This document shows positions 32,707 through 44,075 of a stretch of 50,160 nucleotides of DNA, in pieces (the first letter of the stretch is position 1; the number at the start of each line of letters is the position of its first letter). Both the position numbers and the translations under genes were made by a program. Below the pieces are notes generated by a model. That model saw only the letters and a list, made by a program, of their open reading frames with translations. It had not been told where the DNA came from and ran no database searches. Origin of the DNA: Pseudomonas violetae (lineage in GTDB: Bacteria > Pseudomonadota > Gammaproteobacteria > Pseudomonadales > Pseudomonadaceae); the NCBI RefSeq assembly GCF_023072615.1, contig NZ_JAKNRW010000037.1:1-50160 (forward strand), given 5' to 3'.

Positions 32707-34398
32707 TTAGTTCTGTTTTTCCATTTGTGCACGCAACAGGTCGCCCAGAGTGGTAGGACCAGCAGCGATGCTATCCGAAGGCTTGTCTTTCAAGCTTTGG
32801 ATGGCTTCTTTCTCTTCAGCATCGTCTTTCGACTTGATGGAGAGCTGGATTACACGGCTCTTGCGGTCAACGCTGATGATCTTGGCTTCTACTTCCTGGC
32901 CTTCTTTCAGAACGTTGCGCGCGTCTTCAACGCGGTCACGGCTGATTTCGGAGGCTTTCAGAGTCGCTTCGATATCGTCGGCCAGAGTGATGATGGCGCC
33001 TTTAGCGTCAACTTCTTTCACGATGCCTTTAACGATTGCGCCTTTGTCGTTCTCTTGAACGTACTCGGAGAACGGATCGCTTTCCAGTTGCTTGATACCC
33101 AGGGAGATGCGCTCGCGCTCTGGGTCAACCGACAGGATAACGGTGTCCAGCTCGTCGCCCTTCTTGAAGCGGCGAACGGCTTCTTCGCCCACTTCGTTCC
33201 AGGAGATGTCGGACAGGTGAACCAGGCCGTCGATGCCGCCGTCCAGACCAATGAAGATACCGAAATCGGTGATCGACTTGATGGTGCCGGAGATTTTATC
33301 GCCCTTGTTGAACTGGCCAGAGAAATCTTCCCATGGGTTAGATTTGCACTGCTTGATGCCGAGGGAGATACGACGACGCTCTTCGTCGATGTCCAGAACC
33401 ATAACTTCCACTTCGTCGCCGACTTGTACGACTTTCGAAGGGTGGATGTTCTTGTTGGTCCAGTCCATTTCGGAAACGTGTACCAGGCCTTCAACGCCTT
33501 CTTCCAGCTCAGCGAAGCAGCCGTAGTCGGTCAGGTTGGTTACACGAGCGGTAACGCGAGTGCTTTCTGGGTAACGGGCTTTGATAGCAACCCATGGATC
33601 TTCGCCCAGTTGCTTCAGGCCCAGGGAAACACGATTGCGTTCGCGATCGTATTTCAGAACCTTGACATCGATCTCGTCGCCAACGTTGACGATTTCGGAA
33701 GGATGCTTGATACGCTTCCAAGCCATGTCGGTAATGTGCAGCAGGCCATCGACGCCACCCAGATCGACGAATGCGCCGTAATCGGTGAGGTTCTTGACGA
33801 TACCTTTGACTTGTTGGCCTTCCTGCAGGGATTCCAGCAGAGCTTCACGCTCGGCGGAGTTCTCGGCTTCGAGGACGCTGCGACGGGAAACGACAACGTT
33901 GTTGCGTTTCTGGTCGAGTTTGATGACCTTGAATTCCAGCTCTTTGCCTTCCAGGTGCGTGGTATCGCGCACTGGACGAACGTCAACCAGAGAACCTGGC
34001 AGGAACGCACGGATGCCGTTAACGTCGACAGTGAAGCCGCCTTTAACCTTACCGTTGATAACGCCCTTGACCACTTCTTCGGCTGCGAAGGCTGCTTCCA
34101 GAACAATCCAGCATTCAGCGCGCTTGGCTTTTTCACGGGACAGTTTGGTCTCGCCAAAGCCGTCTTCTACCGAGTCCAGAGCAACGTGAACTTCGTCACC
34201 GACATTGATAGTCAGATCGCCAGCGTCGTTGTAGAACTGCTCAAGCGGGATGAGTGCTTCAGACTTCAGGCCAGCGTGAACGGTTACCCAGCGAGCTTGG
34301 TAATCGATATCAACGATAACACCGGTGATGATGGAGCCTGCCTGAAGGTTCAGGGTTTTTAGGCTTTCTTCAAAGAGTTCCGCAAAGCTTTCGCTCAT
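32707..34398 (-). CDS. rpsA: 30S ribosomal protein S1
   Basis: 563-residue RNA-binding ribosomal protein that docks mRNA on the 30S subunit. Six S1 domains follow one another (for example KGGFTVDVNGIRAFLPGSLV, LTDYGAFVDLGGVDGLLHIT, LTDYGCFAELEEGVEGLVHV, ITDFGIFIGLDGGIDGLVHL). The ATG at 34398 (MSESFAELFEESL) is the family start; a 15-codon extension to 34443 is unlikely. AGGAATTAAA precedes it. The 119-bp leader holds three small hairpins, suggestive of S1 autoregulation. Confidence 0.98.
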   Translation of the reverse strand: MSESFAELFEESLKTLNLQAGSIITGVIVDIDYQARWVTVHAGLKSEALIPLEQFYNDAGDLTINVGDEVHVALDSVEDGFGETKLSREKAKRAECWIVLEAAFAAEEVVKGVINGKVKGGFTVDVNGIRAFLPGSLVDVRPVRDTTHLEGKELEFKVIKLDQKRNNVVVSRRSVLEAENSAEREALLESLQEGQQVKGIVKNLTDYGAFVDLGGVDGLLHITDMAWKRIKHPSEIVNVGDEIDVKVLKYDRERNRVSLGLKQLGEDPWVAIKARYPESTRVTARVTNLTDYGCFAELEEGVEGLVHVSEMDWTNKNIHPSKVVQVGDEVEVMVLDIDEERRRISLGIKQCKSNPWEDFSGQFNKGDKISGTIKSITDFGIFIGLDGGIDGLVHLSDISWNEVGEEAVRRFKKGDELDTVILSVDPERERISLGIKQLESDPFSEYVQENDKGAIVKGIVKEVDAKGAIITLADDIEATLKASEISRDRVEDARNVLKEGQEVEAKIISVDRKSRVIQLSIKSKDDAEEKEAIQSLKDKPSDSIAAGPTTLGDLLRAQMEKQN

Positions 34399-34517
34399 TT
34401 TAATTCCTGAGTATAAGGGCGAAGAATACGCCCATCTCCACATCCCAGACGACGTGGGTTACGTTCATTTAAAGAAACACCGCAGGACTATGACTGGTCC
34501 CCTGCTGCGCTTCTTGG
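34399..34517 (-). promoter_or_regulatory. rpsA leader with three potential hairpins
   Basis: Inverted repeats lie at 34482-34505 (GCAGGAC / GTCC-CTGC), 34444-34458 (CCCA / TGGG) and 34417-34433 (GGGCG / CGCCC), between the cmk stop and the rpsA start. The S1 mRNA leader of E. coli also folds into successive hairpins bound by free S1. Only the hairpins are seen here; the regulatory role is inferred. Confidence 0.4.
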
Positions 34518-35207
34518 TCACCCGGCGATATCGCGAATGGCGATCTCGCTCATGATGCGTTCCAGCACCTGATCGATGGATAATTCCGTGGAATCCAGCT
34601 GTATGGCGTCAGCCGCCGGCTTGAGCGGGGCTACCGCTCGCTGGGTGTCACGCTCGTCGCGGACACGTATCTCATCTAGCAGACTCGACAGACTAACACC
34701 ATCGACTTTCCCCTTCAACTGCAAGTATCGACGGCGCGCACGCTCCTCGGCACTGGCGGTCAGGAAAATCTTCAAGGGCGCGTCCGGAAAAACCACTGTG
34801 CCCATGTCCCGGCCATCGGCCACCAGCCCCGGCGCCTCCTGAAACGCCCGCTGGCGCTGCAGCAAAGCGTCGCGCACGGCCGGCAAGGCAGCCACTTGGG
34901 AAGCCCAGGCGCCGACCTGTTCGTTGCGCAAGTCATCCGTCACATCATCGCCTTCGAGGATGATGCGTTGCGGATGCCCTTCGGTTGCCCCGACGAACTG
35001 CACGTCCAGATGAGCGGCCAGCAGCTTCAGCGACTCCTCATTGGTCAGGTCGACACCGTGGTTGCGCGCGGCAAATGCCAGCAGGCGGTACAGCGCACCG
35101 GAATCCAACAGGCACCAGCCGAGGCGCTTGGCCAGTATCCCGGCGATGGTGCCCTTGCCCGACCCGCTCGGGCCGTCGATGGTGATAACCGGTGGCTTGA
35201 TGTTCAC
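34518..35207 (-). CDS. cmk: Cytidylate kinase
   Basis: 229-residue nucleoside monophosphate kinase that converts CMP and dCMP to the diphosphates. VITIDGPSGSGKGTIAGILA holds the Walker A loop, LLDSGALYRLLA binds the nucleotide, and VADGRDMGTVVFPDAPLKIFL and SAEERARRRYLQL (lid region) are standard. The start is a GTG at 35207, preceded by AGAGG and overlapping the aroA stop by 4 bp, so translation is coupled. The upstream open frame to 35291 lies inside aroA. Confidence 0.96.
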   Translation of the reverse strand: MNIKPPVITIDGPSGSGKGTIAGILAKRLGWCLLDSGALYRLLAFAARNHGVDLTNEESLKLLAAHLDVQFVGATEGHPQRIILEGDDVTDDLRNEQVGAWASQVAALPAVRDALLQRQRAFQEAPGLVADGRDMGTVVFPDAPLKIFLTASAEERARRRYLQLKGKVDGVSLSSLLDEIRVRDERDTQRAVAPLKPAADAIQLDSTELSIDQVLERIMSEIAIRDIAG

Positions 35208-37447
35208 GACTGAGCCTCTTGAGCAACGCGGATGCCGACCTGCGCGCACAGCGCGAGGAAGTTGGGGAACGAGGTCGCGACGTTCGCGCAATCATGGATG
35301 CGGATCGGCGCGGTGGCGCGCAAGGACGCCACGCTGAAGGCCATGGCAATCCGGTGGTCGCCGTGCCCATGCACTTCGCCGCCGCCGATCAGGCCACCGT
35401 CGATGATGATACCGTCCGGAGTCGGTTCGCATTTGACGCCCAGCGCCAGCAGGCCATCAGCCATGACCTGGATACGGTCCGATTCCTTGACCCGCAGCTC
35501 TTCGGCACCACGCAGGATGGTACGACCTTCGGCGCAGGCCGCCGCGACGAACAACACCGGGAACTCGTCGATCGCCAGCGGAACCAGCTCTTCGGGAATC
35601 TCGATACCCTTGAGTCTAGCCGCACGGACGCGCAGGTCCGCCACGGGCTCGCCGCCCACTTCACGCTGGTTTTCCAGAGTAATGTCGGCGCCCATCAGGC
35701 GCAGGATGTCGATCACGCCGGTTCGCGTAGGGTTGATGCCGACGTGCTCAAGCACCAGCTCGGAGCCTTCAGCGATCGACGCCGCCACCAGGAAGAATGC
35801 GGAGGACGAGATATCGCCCGGCACTTCAATGTGGGTGGCGGTCAATTTGTGTCCGGACTCGACCGACGCGGTAGCGCCCTCGACGCTCACCGGGTAGCCG
35901 AAGCCGCGCAGCATACGCTCGGTATGGTCGCGAGTCGGTGCTGGCTCGGTGACGGTAGTCTTGCCTTCGGCATACAGGCCAGCGAGCAGCAGGCAGGATT
36001 TAACCTGAGCACTGGCCATCGGCATGGTGTAGGTCAGGCCTTTGAGCTTGTTGCCACCGCGAATGACCATTGGCGGACGCCCTTCGGCCGCCGTCTCGAT
36101 CACAGCACCCATTTCGCGCAGCGGATTGGCCACGCGGTTCATTGGACGCTTGGATAGCGAGGCATCGCCGGTCAGGGTGCTGTCGAAGTCCTGCGCAGCC
36201 AGGAGGCCGGACAACAGGCGCATCGAAGTACCGGAGTTGCCCAGGTAGATCGGGCCCGGAGCAGGTTTGAGTCCATGCAGGCCCACGCCATGGATAGTCA
36301 CGCGGCCGTGGTGCGGACCTTCGATCACTACGCCCATGTCGCGGAAGGCTTGCAAGGTCGCCAGGGCATCTTCGCCCTCGAGGAAACCTTCTACTTCGGT
36401 GACGCCTTCGGCGAGGGAGCCGAGCATGATCGAACGGTGGGAAATCGATTTGTCGCCTGGTACTCGAATCCGCCCAGTCAGGCGGCCACCAGGTTGTGCC
36501 AGGAAAATCAGGTCGTTGGAGTTCATAGCGTCCACATAAGCCCGGCGGGCCAGGATTTTACTGAAATGTTCGCGGGCAACCCGGGCGCGAGTGAATACGC
36601 CCAACAATTGGTGCCCATCCCCTGCATCGACCGCGTCGCGCAAGGCGTCGAGGTCGCTGCGAAATGTATCGAGTGTGCGCAGGACAGCTTCGCGGTTGGC
36701 GAGGAAGATGTCGTGCCACATGACCGGGTCGCTGCCCGCGATTCTCGTGAAATCGCGGAAACCGCCGGCAGCGTAACGGAAGATCTCAAGATTTTCATTG
36801 CGCTTGGCCAACGAATCGACCAAACCGAATGCCAACAGGTGCGGCAAATGGCTGGTAGCCGCCAGCACTTCATCGTGACGCTCGACCTGCATATGCTCGA
36901 CATCGGCGCCCAGCTCGCGCCACAGTCGATCGACCACCGCCAAAGCTTCCGCATCCGTTTGCGCTAGCGGCGTCAGGATGACTTTATGGCGACGGAACAG
37001 CCCGGCATTGGAGGCTTCCACCCCGCTCTGTTCGGAACCAGCGATAGGATGCCCCGGCACGAAGCGCGACGGCATGCCGCCAAACGCCTCGGTCGCCGCA
37101 CGTACCACGTTGCCCTTGGCGCTGCCGACATCGGTCAGGATCGTTTGGCCCAGGTCCATGCTGGCCAAACGGGCGAGCATTTTCTCCATGGCCAGGATCG
37201 GCACGGCGAGCTGGATCACGTCCGCACCCTGGCAGGCAACAGCCAGGTCTTCTTCGCAGCGATCCACCACGCCCAACTCAACCGCCAGCTTGCGCGACTG
37301 CGGGTCCAGATCGACCCCCACCACTTCGCGGCACAGGCCGCTTTCACGCAAACCCTTGGCAAACGAACCGCCGATCAAGCCCAGACCGACCACCACCAGG
37401 CGACCGATCATAGGTGCAGCAGGTTGCAGCGCAGTGACATCAACCAC
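35204..37447 (-). CDS. Fused prephenate dehydrogenase / EPSP synthase (TyrA-AroA)
   Basis: Bifunctional aromatic amino acid enzyme. The N-terminal part (about residues 15-300) is TyrA (VVVGLGLIGGSFAKGL, GHPIAGSEQSGVEA, SHLPHLLAFGLVD). The C-terminal part (about 310-747) is AroA, joining shikimate-3-P with PEP (RVPGDKSISHRS, LGNSGTSMRLLSGLLA, EFPVLFVAAACAEG). The AroA half shows the class II (CP4-like) motifs RDHTE, GDKS, SAQVK and NPTR, associated with natural glyphosate tolerance. Starts: GTG at 37447, overlapping hisC, or ATG at 37411, giving 735 residues; the latter is closer to related annotations as I recall. Both overlap or abut neighbours, implying coupling. Confidence 0.95.
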   Translation of the reverse strand: MVDVTALQPAAPMIGRLVVVGLGLIGGSFAKGLRESGLCREVVGVDLDPQSRKLAVELGVVDRCEEDLAVACQGADVIQLAVPILAMEKMLARLASMDLGQTILTDVGSAKGNVVRAATEAFGGMPSRFVPGHPIAGSEQSGVEASNAGLFRRHKVILTPLAQTDAEALAVVDRLWRELGADVEHMQVERHDEVLAATSHLPHLLAFGLVDSLAKRNENLEIFRYAAGGFRDFTRIAGSDPVMWHDIFLANREAVLRTLDTFRSDLDALRDAVDAGDGHQLLGVFTRARVAREHFSKILARRAYVDAMNSNDLIFLAQPGGRLTGRIRVPGDKSISHRSIMLGSLAEGVTEVEGFLEGEDALATLQAFRDMGVVIEGPHHGRVTIHGVGLHGLKPAPGPIYLGNSGTSMRLLSGLLAAQDFDSTLTGDASLSKRPMNRVANPLREMGAVIETAAEGRPPMVIRGGNKLKGLTYTMPMASAQVKSCLLLAGLYAEGKTTVTEPAPTRDHTERMLRGFGYPVSVEGATASVESGHKLTATHIEVPGDISSSAFFLVAASIAEGSELVLEHVGINPTRTGVIDILRLMGADITLENQREVGGEPVADLRVRAARLKGIEIPEELVPLAIDEFPVLFVAAACAEGRTILRGAEELRVKESDRIQVMADGLLALGVKCEPTPDGIIIDGGLIGGGEVHGHGDHRIAMAFSVASLRATAPIRIHDCANVATSFPNFLALCAQVGIRVAQEAQS

Positions 37448-38552
37448 GGGCCAGAACCTTGGTCAGCGCCTCAAGGAAACGGCTGTTTTCAGCAGGCAGG
37501 CCAATGGTGATGCGCAGGTGATTCGGCATGCCGTAGTTGGCCACCGGCCGCACGATCACGCCTTCGCGCAGCAACCCCTCGAAGACCGGCGCCGCAACGC
37601 GACCCAGGTCAACGCAGATGAAGTTGCCCTTGGACGCAATCCAGCTCAGCCCCAGCTCTCGGAAACCCGCTTCAAGCTGCTGCATGCCGGCTTCGTTCAG
37701 GCGCCGGCTTTCGGCCAGGTAGTCGGTATCGCGCAACGCTGCACAGGCCGCCGCGAGGGCGAGGCTGTTGACGTTGAATGGCTGGCGCACCCGATTGAGC
37801 ACATCGGCCACTACCGCGGTAGACAAGCCATAGCCGACTCGCAGCGCCGCCAGGCCGTAGGCCTTGGAGAACGTGCGCGACACCAGCAGGTTCGGATAGG
37901 CCGCCAGGTAGTCCAGGCCATCCGGCAAGTCGCTGCCTTCAGCGTATTCGATGTAGGCCTCGTCCAGCACGACCAGCACGTGCTCGGGAACATCCTGAAG
38001 GAACTCATCGAGGGCTTCGGCGCCGAACCAGGTGCCGGTCGGGTTATTCGGATTGGCGATGAAGATCACACGGGTATTGGCATCGATCGCCGCCAGCATG
38101 GCCGTCAGATCATGCCCCCATTCCTTCGCCGGGATCACCCGCGCCTCAGCGCCGACGGCCTGGGTCACGATCGGATAGACCGCAAACGCGTGCTCGCTGA
38201 ATACGGCATTCAGGCCCGGCGCCAGGTAGGCACGCGCGACCAGCTCGAGGATGTCGTTGGAACCGTTGCCCAATGTCACCTGATCGAGTTCGACGCGGCA
38301 CTGTTCGGCCAGCAGGGTCTTGAGGGCAAAACCATTGCCGTCCGGATAACGGGTCAGCTCGGCCAGTTCTTCGCGGATCGCGGCCAGGGCCTTGGGACTG
38401 GCGCCCAGCGGGTTTTCGTTGCTCGCCAGCTTGACGATGCTGGCCGGATCGATGTCCAGCTCGCGCGCCAGTTCGTCCACGGGCTTGCCCGGAACGTAAG
38501 GCGAAAGTTGTTGCACGCCCGGCTGTGCCAGAGCGAGGAAGTCACCACTCAT
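37440..38552 (-). CDS. hisC: Histidinol-phosphate / aromatic aminotransferase
   Basis: 370-residue PLP-dependent class I/II aminotransferase. VKLASNENPLGASPKAL, FIANPNNPTGTWFG, VVLDEAYIEYAEGSD and the PLP-binding lysine in SRTFSKAYGLAALRVGYG are visible. The HisC family converts imidazole-acetol-P to histidinol-P, but the copy located between pheA and tyrA in Pseudomonas likely serves phenylalanine/tyrosine transamination. It lies 12 bp after pheA and overlaps tyrA-aroA if the GTG start is used. Confidence 0.94.
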   Translation of the reverse strand: MSGDFLALAQPGVQQLSPYVPGKPVDELARELDIDPASIVKLASNENPLGASPKALAAIREELAELTRYPDGNGFALKTLLAEQCRVELDQVTLGNGSNDILELVARAYLAPGLNAVFSEHAFAVYPIVTQAVGAEARVIPAKEWGHDLTAMLAAIDANTRVIFIANPNNPTGTWFGAEALDEFLQDVPEHVLVVLDEAYIEYAEGSDLPDGLDYLAAYPNLLVSRTFSKAYGLAALRVGYGLSTAVVADVLNRVRQPFNVNSLALAAACAALRDTDYLAESRRLNEAGMQQLEAGFRELGLSWIASKGNFICVDLGRVAAPVFEGLLREGVIVRPVANYGMPNHLRITIGLPAENSRFLEALTKVLARG

Positions 38553-38564
38553 TTGCTATCGCCC

Positions 38565-39659
38565 TTAGAGAACTGCTTTCGGGTAGGAGCCCAGCACTTT
38601 GAGCGCCACGGCTTCCTGACTGATTTTTTCCAGTACACCCTTGATCAACGGATCACGGTGATGGCCGACGAAGTCGATAAAGAACACGTAGGTCCATTTA
38701 CCACTGCGCGAAGGACGCGTCTCGATTCGAGTCAGGTCGATGCCGTTATCATGGAAAGGCACCAGCAGCTCGTGGAGCGCGCCCGGTTTGTTGCTCATGG
38801 ACACGATGATCGAGGTCTTGTCATCACCGGTCGGCGGCACTTCCTGACTGCCAATCATCAGGAATCGCGTGGAGTTGTCCGGGCGATCCTCGATTTTTTC
38901 CGCCAGGCGCGTCAGCCCGTACAGGCCTGCCGCCATGTCGCCAGCAATCGCCGCCGAGTTCCACTCACCCTTGACCCGCTTGGCCGCTTCAGCGTTGCTG
39001 GAAACCGCCACGCGCTCTACGTTCGGGTAGTGCGCATCCAGCCACTTGCGGCACTGGGCCAGGGACTGGGCATGGGAGTAGATACGGCTGATGCTATCGG
39101 TCTTGGTATTTTCACCGACCAGCAGATGGTGGTGGATGCGCAGCTCGACTTCGCCACAGATCACCATGTCGTGCTCAAGGAAGCTGTCGAGGGTGTGGTT
39201 GACCGCGCCTTCGGTGGAGTTTTCCACCGGCACCACGCCAAAATTCACCGCCCCCGCCGCTACTTCACGGAACACTTCGTCGATCGCCGCCATCGGCTTG
39301 CTAATCACCGCGTGGCCAAAGTGCTTCATGGCCGCCGCCTGGGTGAAGGTGCCTTCGGGGCCCAGGTACGCCACTTTCAGCGGCTGCTCCAGAGCCAGGC
39401 ACGAGGACATGATTTCGCGGAACAACCGCGCCATCTCTTCGTTGCCCAGCGGCCCCTGATTACGCTCCATCACGCGTTTGAGCACCTGGGCTTCACGCTC
39501 AGGACGATAGAACACCGGCACTTCGCCTTCGGCCAGCGAGGCCATCTTTACTCGCGCAACTTCCTGGGCGCAGCGTGCACGCTCGCTGATCAGCTCCATG
39601 ACCTTGGTGTCCAGGGCGTCAATGCGAACGCGCAGTGCCTTGAGTTCTTGCTCAGACAT
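38565..39659 (-). CDS. pheA: Bifunctional chorismate mutase / prephenate dehydratase (P-protein)
   Basis: 364-residue enzyme of phenylalanine synthesis. An AroQ chorismate mutase domain occupies about residues 1-90 (LRVRIDALDTKVMELISERA). Prephenate dehydratase follows at about 95-275 (VAYLGPEGTFTQAA, GVVPVENSTEGAVNHTLD, the TRF motif in NSTRFLMIG). A C-terminal ACT domain has GALHEL and ETRPSRS, the phenylalanine-binding GALV and ESRP equivalents. Feedback inhibition by Phe is therefore expected. The ATG overlaps the serC stop by one base (TAATG). Confidence 0.97.
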   Translation of the reverse strand: MSEQELKALRVRIDALDTKVMELISERARCAQEVARVKMASLAEGEVPVFYRPEREAQVLKRVMERNQGPLGNEEMARLFREIMSSCLALEQPLKVAYLGPEGTFTQAAAMKHFGHAVISKPMAAIDEVFREVAAGAVNFGVVPVENSTEGAVNHTLDSFLEHDMVICGEVELRIHHHLLVGENTKTDSISRIYSHAQSLAQCRKWLDAHYPNVERVAVSSNAEAAKRVKGEWNSAAIAGDMAAGLYGLTRLAEKIEDRPDNSTRFLMIGSQEVPPTGDDKTSIIVSMSNKPGALHELLVPFHDNGIDLTRIETRPSRSGKWTYVFFIDFVGHHRDPLIKGVLEKISQEAVALKVLGSYPKAVL

Positions 39660-40744
39660 TAGCCGTGTTCCTTCTCGAACTCTGCCATGTACGAAATCAG
39701 TGCGTTGACCGCAACGATGTCGACGGCGTTATAGATGGAGGCGCGCATGCCGCCCACGGAGCGATGCCCCTTGAGGTTCAGCAGGCCACGTTCGTCGGCA
39801 CCAGCCAGGAACGGTTTGTCGAGACGGTCGTCCGCCAGGCGGAACGGCACGTTCATCCACGAGCGGTCGGATTTGTTGATCGGATTGCTGTACAGGCCGC
39901 TGGCATCAATGAAGTCATACAGCGTGCGCTGCTTCACTTCGTTGAGCTTGCCAATGGCTTCGACGCCGCCCTGCTCTTTCAGCCATTCAAACACCAGGCC
40001 GGACAGGTACCAGGCCAGGGTCGGCGGGGTGTTGTACATCGAGCCGTTATCGGCCGCGACCTTGTAGTTGAGCATGGTCGGGCACAGGGAGCGGGCGCGA
40101 CCTAACAGGTCTTCGCGAACGATGTTGACGACGACGCCGCTAGGGCCGATGTTTTTCTGGGCGCCGGCGTAGATCATGCCAAAACGCGACACATCGATTG
40201 GACGCGAGAGAATGTCCGAGGACATGTCGGCGACCAGCGGGACATCACCGGTTTCCGGGACCCACTGGAATTCCAGGCCGCCGATCGTTTCGTTCGGGGC
40301 GTAGTGGACGTAGTCGGCGTCTTTGGACAGCTGCCATTCGTTCTGGCCAGGAATGGCGAAATAGTCGTAAGGCTTGGCGGTGCCGGCAACGTTGACGTGG
40401 CCGTAGCGCGAAGCTTCTTCAATGGCTTTCTGGGACCAGATACCGGTGTCGATATAGTCGGCAGTGCCACTTTCCGGCAGCAGGTTCAGGGGAATCTGGG
40501 CGAACTGCTGGCTGGCGCCACCTTGCAGGAACAGCACTTTATAGTTGGAGGGGATATTGAGCAGATCACGCAGATCCTGCTCGGCCTTGGTGGCGATGGA
40601 CACGAACTCATCGCTGCGATGGCTCATTTCCATGACCGACAGGCCCTTGCCATGCCAATCAAGGAGTTCGCCCTGAGCGCGCTTCAGAACAGCTTCAGGA
40701 AGCGCCGCAGGACCGGCACAGAAGTTATAGGCTCTCTTGCTCAC
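39659..40744 (-). CDS. serC: Phosphoserine aminotransferase
   Basis: 361-residue PLP enzyme that makes 3-phosphoserine (serine path) and 4-phosphohydroxythreonine (pyridoxine path). The family opening SKRAYNFCAGPAALPEAVL, the PLP lysine in YAGAQKNIGPSGV, and NVPFRLADD and GHRSVGGMRASIYNA are present. The start is a GTG at 40744. The frame is open for 100 codons upstream but there reads through REP sequence, so that part is not gene. First gene of the serC-pheA-hisC-tyrA/aroA-cmk run. Confidence 0.96.
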   Translation of the reverse strand: MSKRAYNFCAGPAALPEAVLKRAQGELLDWHGKGLSVMEMSHRSDEFVSIATKAEQDLRDLLNIPSNYKVLFLQGGASQQFAQIPLNLLPESGTADYIDTGIWSQKAIEEASRYGHVNVAGTAKPYDYFAIPGQNEWQLSKDADYVHYAPNETIGGLEFQWVPETGDVPLVADMSSDILSRPIDVSRFGMIYAGAQKNIGPSGVVVNIVREDLLGRARSLCPTMLNYKVAADNGSMYNTPPTLAWYLSGLVFEWLKEQGGVEAIGKLNEVKQRTLYDFIDASGLYSNPINKSDRSWMNVPFRLADDRLDKPFLAGADERGLLNLKGHRSVGGMRASIYNAVDIVAVNALISYMAEFEKEHG

Positions 40745-40821
40745 ATCCAATCTCGCTCTGATTTGGTGGTAGTCACGCAATAGTACGGTGTGATCGTCCC
40801 GCGAATGGCTGGCGCGATCAA

Positions 40822-40923
40822 CTGTAGGAGCGAGCTCGCTCGCGATAGATTCGAAGACGCCGCGTTCAATCAGAAAACCCGCGTCATCGTTGACGTCCGT
40901 CGCGAGCAAGCTCGCTCCTACAG
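40822..40923. repeat. REPIN-like inverted REP pair between gyrA and serC
   Basis: Arms at 40822-40845 and 40900-40923 are near-perfect inverted copies of the TAGGAGCGAGCTCGCTCGCG type, with a spacer containing CGCGTCATCGTTGAC. It sits between gyrA and serC and can form a long hairpin. Confidence 0.88.
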
Positions 40924-40956
40924 GGGCATCATTATTTCCGGGGAGACAAACAACAA

Positions 40957-40980
40957 GGGGGCGAATTTTCATCCGCCCCC
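40957..40980 (-). terminator. Hairpin terminator of gyrA
   Basis: GGGGGCG and CGCCCCC pair across a 10-nt loop region, 12 bp after the gyrA stop. The minus strand then reads CCCCCTTGTTTGTTTG, a weak T-rich tail. Confidence 0.6.
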
Positions 40981-40991
40981 TGTGTGCCCGC

Positions 40992-43649
<2,658 letters not shown>

Positions 43650-43978
43650 GAGAAGCCTGATTCCTTTTTCTGGTGAAACCTCGTCACATCCATATGGGAC
43701 GAACGAAGCTCGCCGCTGCAGGCTGAGTGCCATGCACCGACTTACGACAAATCAACGAGTTATGCCATGGATCTGCGCAGTAAAGGCAGCCGCATCGGGC
43801 CACCTTGGAAACCGCCGAATGTTATCACAAGAGCCGCCACGCACCTATCCCCCTGATGCGCATGGAGTGTAGTTAGTTGTCTGGTGGCGGGCTTGAAGGG
43901 GACGAGAGAGGCTCAGAGCTAATGAAAATGCAGAATCAGGCGCCGAATTACGAAGGTTTACTGACTTTCAGACCCTAG

Positions 43979-44048
43979 TCGCCAGCAGGCTGGCTCCCAC
44001 ATTGATCCGAATCGATCACAAACCCTGTGGGAGCCAGCCTGCTGGCGA
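43979..44048. repeat. REPIN-like inverted REP pair between gyrA and mtnA
   Basis: Arms at 43979-44001 and 44026-44048 are perfect inverted copies of the CCAGCAGGCTGGCTCCCAC type around a 24-nt spacer with ATCCGAATCGAT. It lies in the 426-bp gyrA-mtnA gap, just past the mtnA stop. The rest of that gap (43650-43978) holds the gyrA leader; no gene seen. Confidence 0.9.
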
Positions 44049-44075
44049 TGGCGTCCCGTGGAACGCCACTGTTAA

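Noticed and set aside
32725..34362. 545-codon open frame on the plus strand
   Set aside because: Antisense to rpsA; the repetitive look mirrors the repeated S1 domains, not an independent protein.
36978..39662. 894-codon open frame on the plus strand
   Set aside because: Antisense to tyrA-aroA, hisC and pheA; no recognisable motif, shadow of GC-rich codon use.
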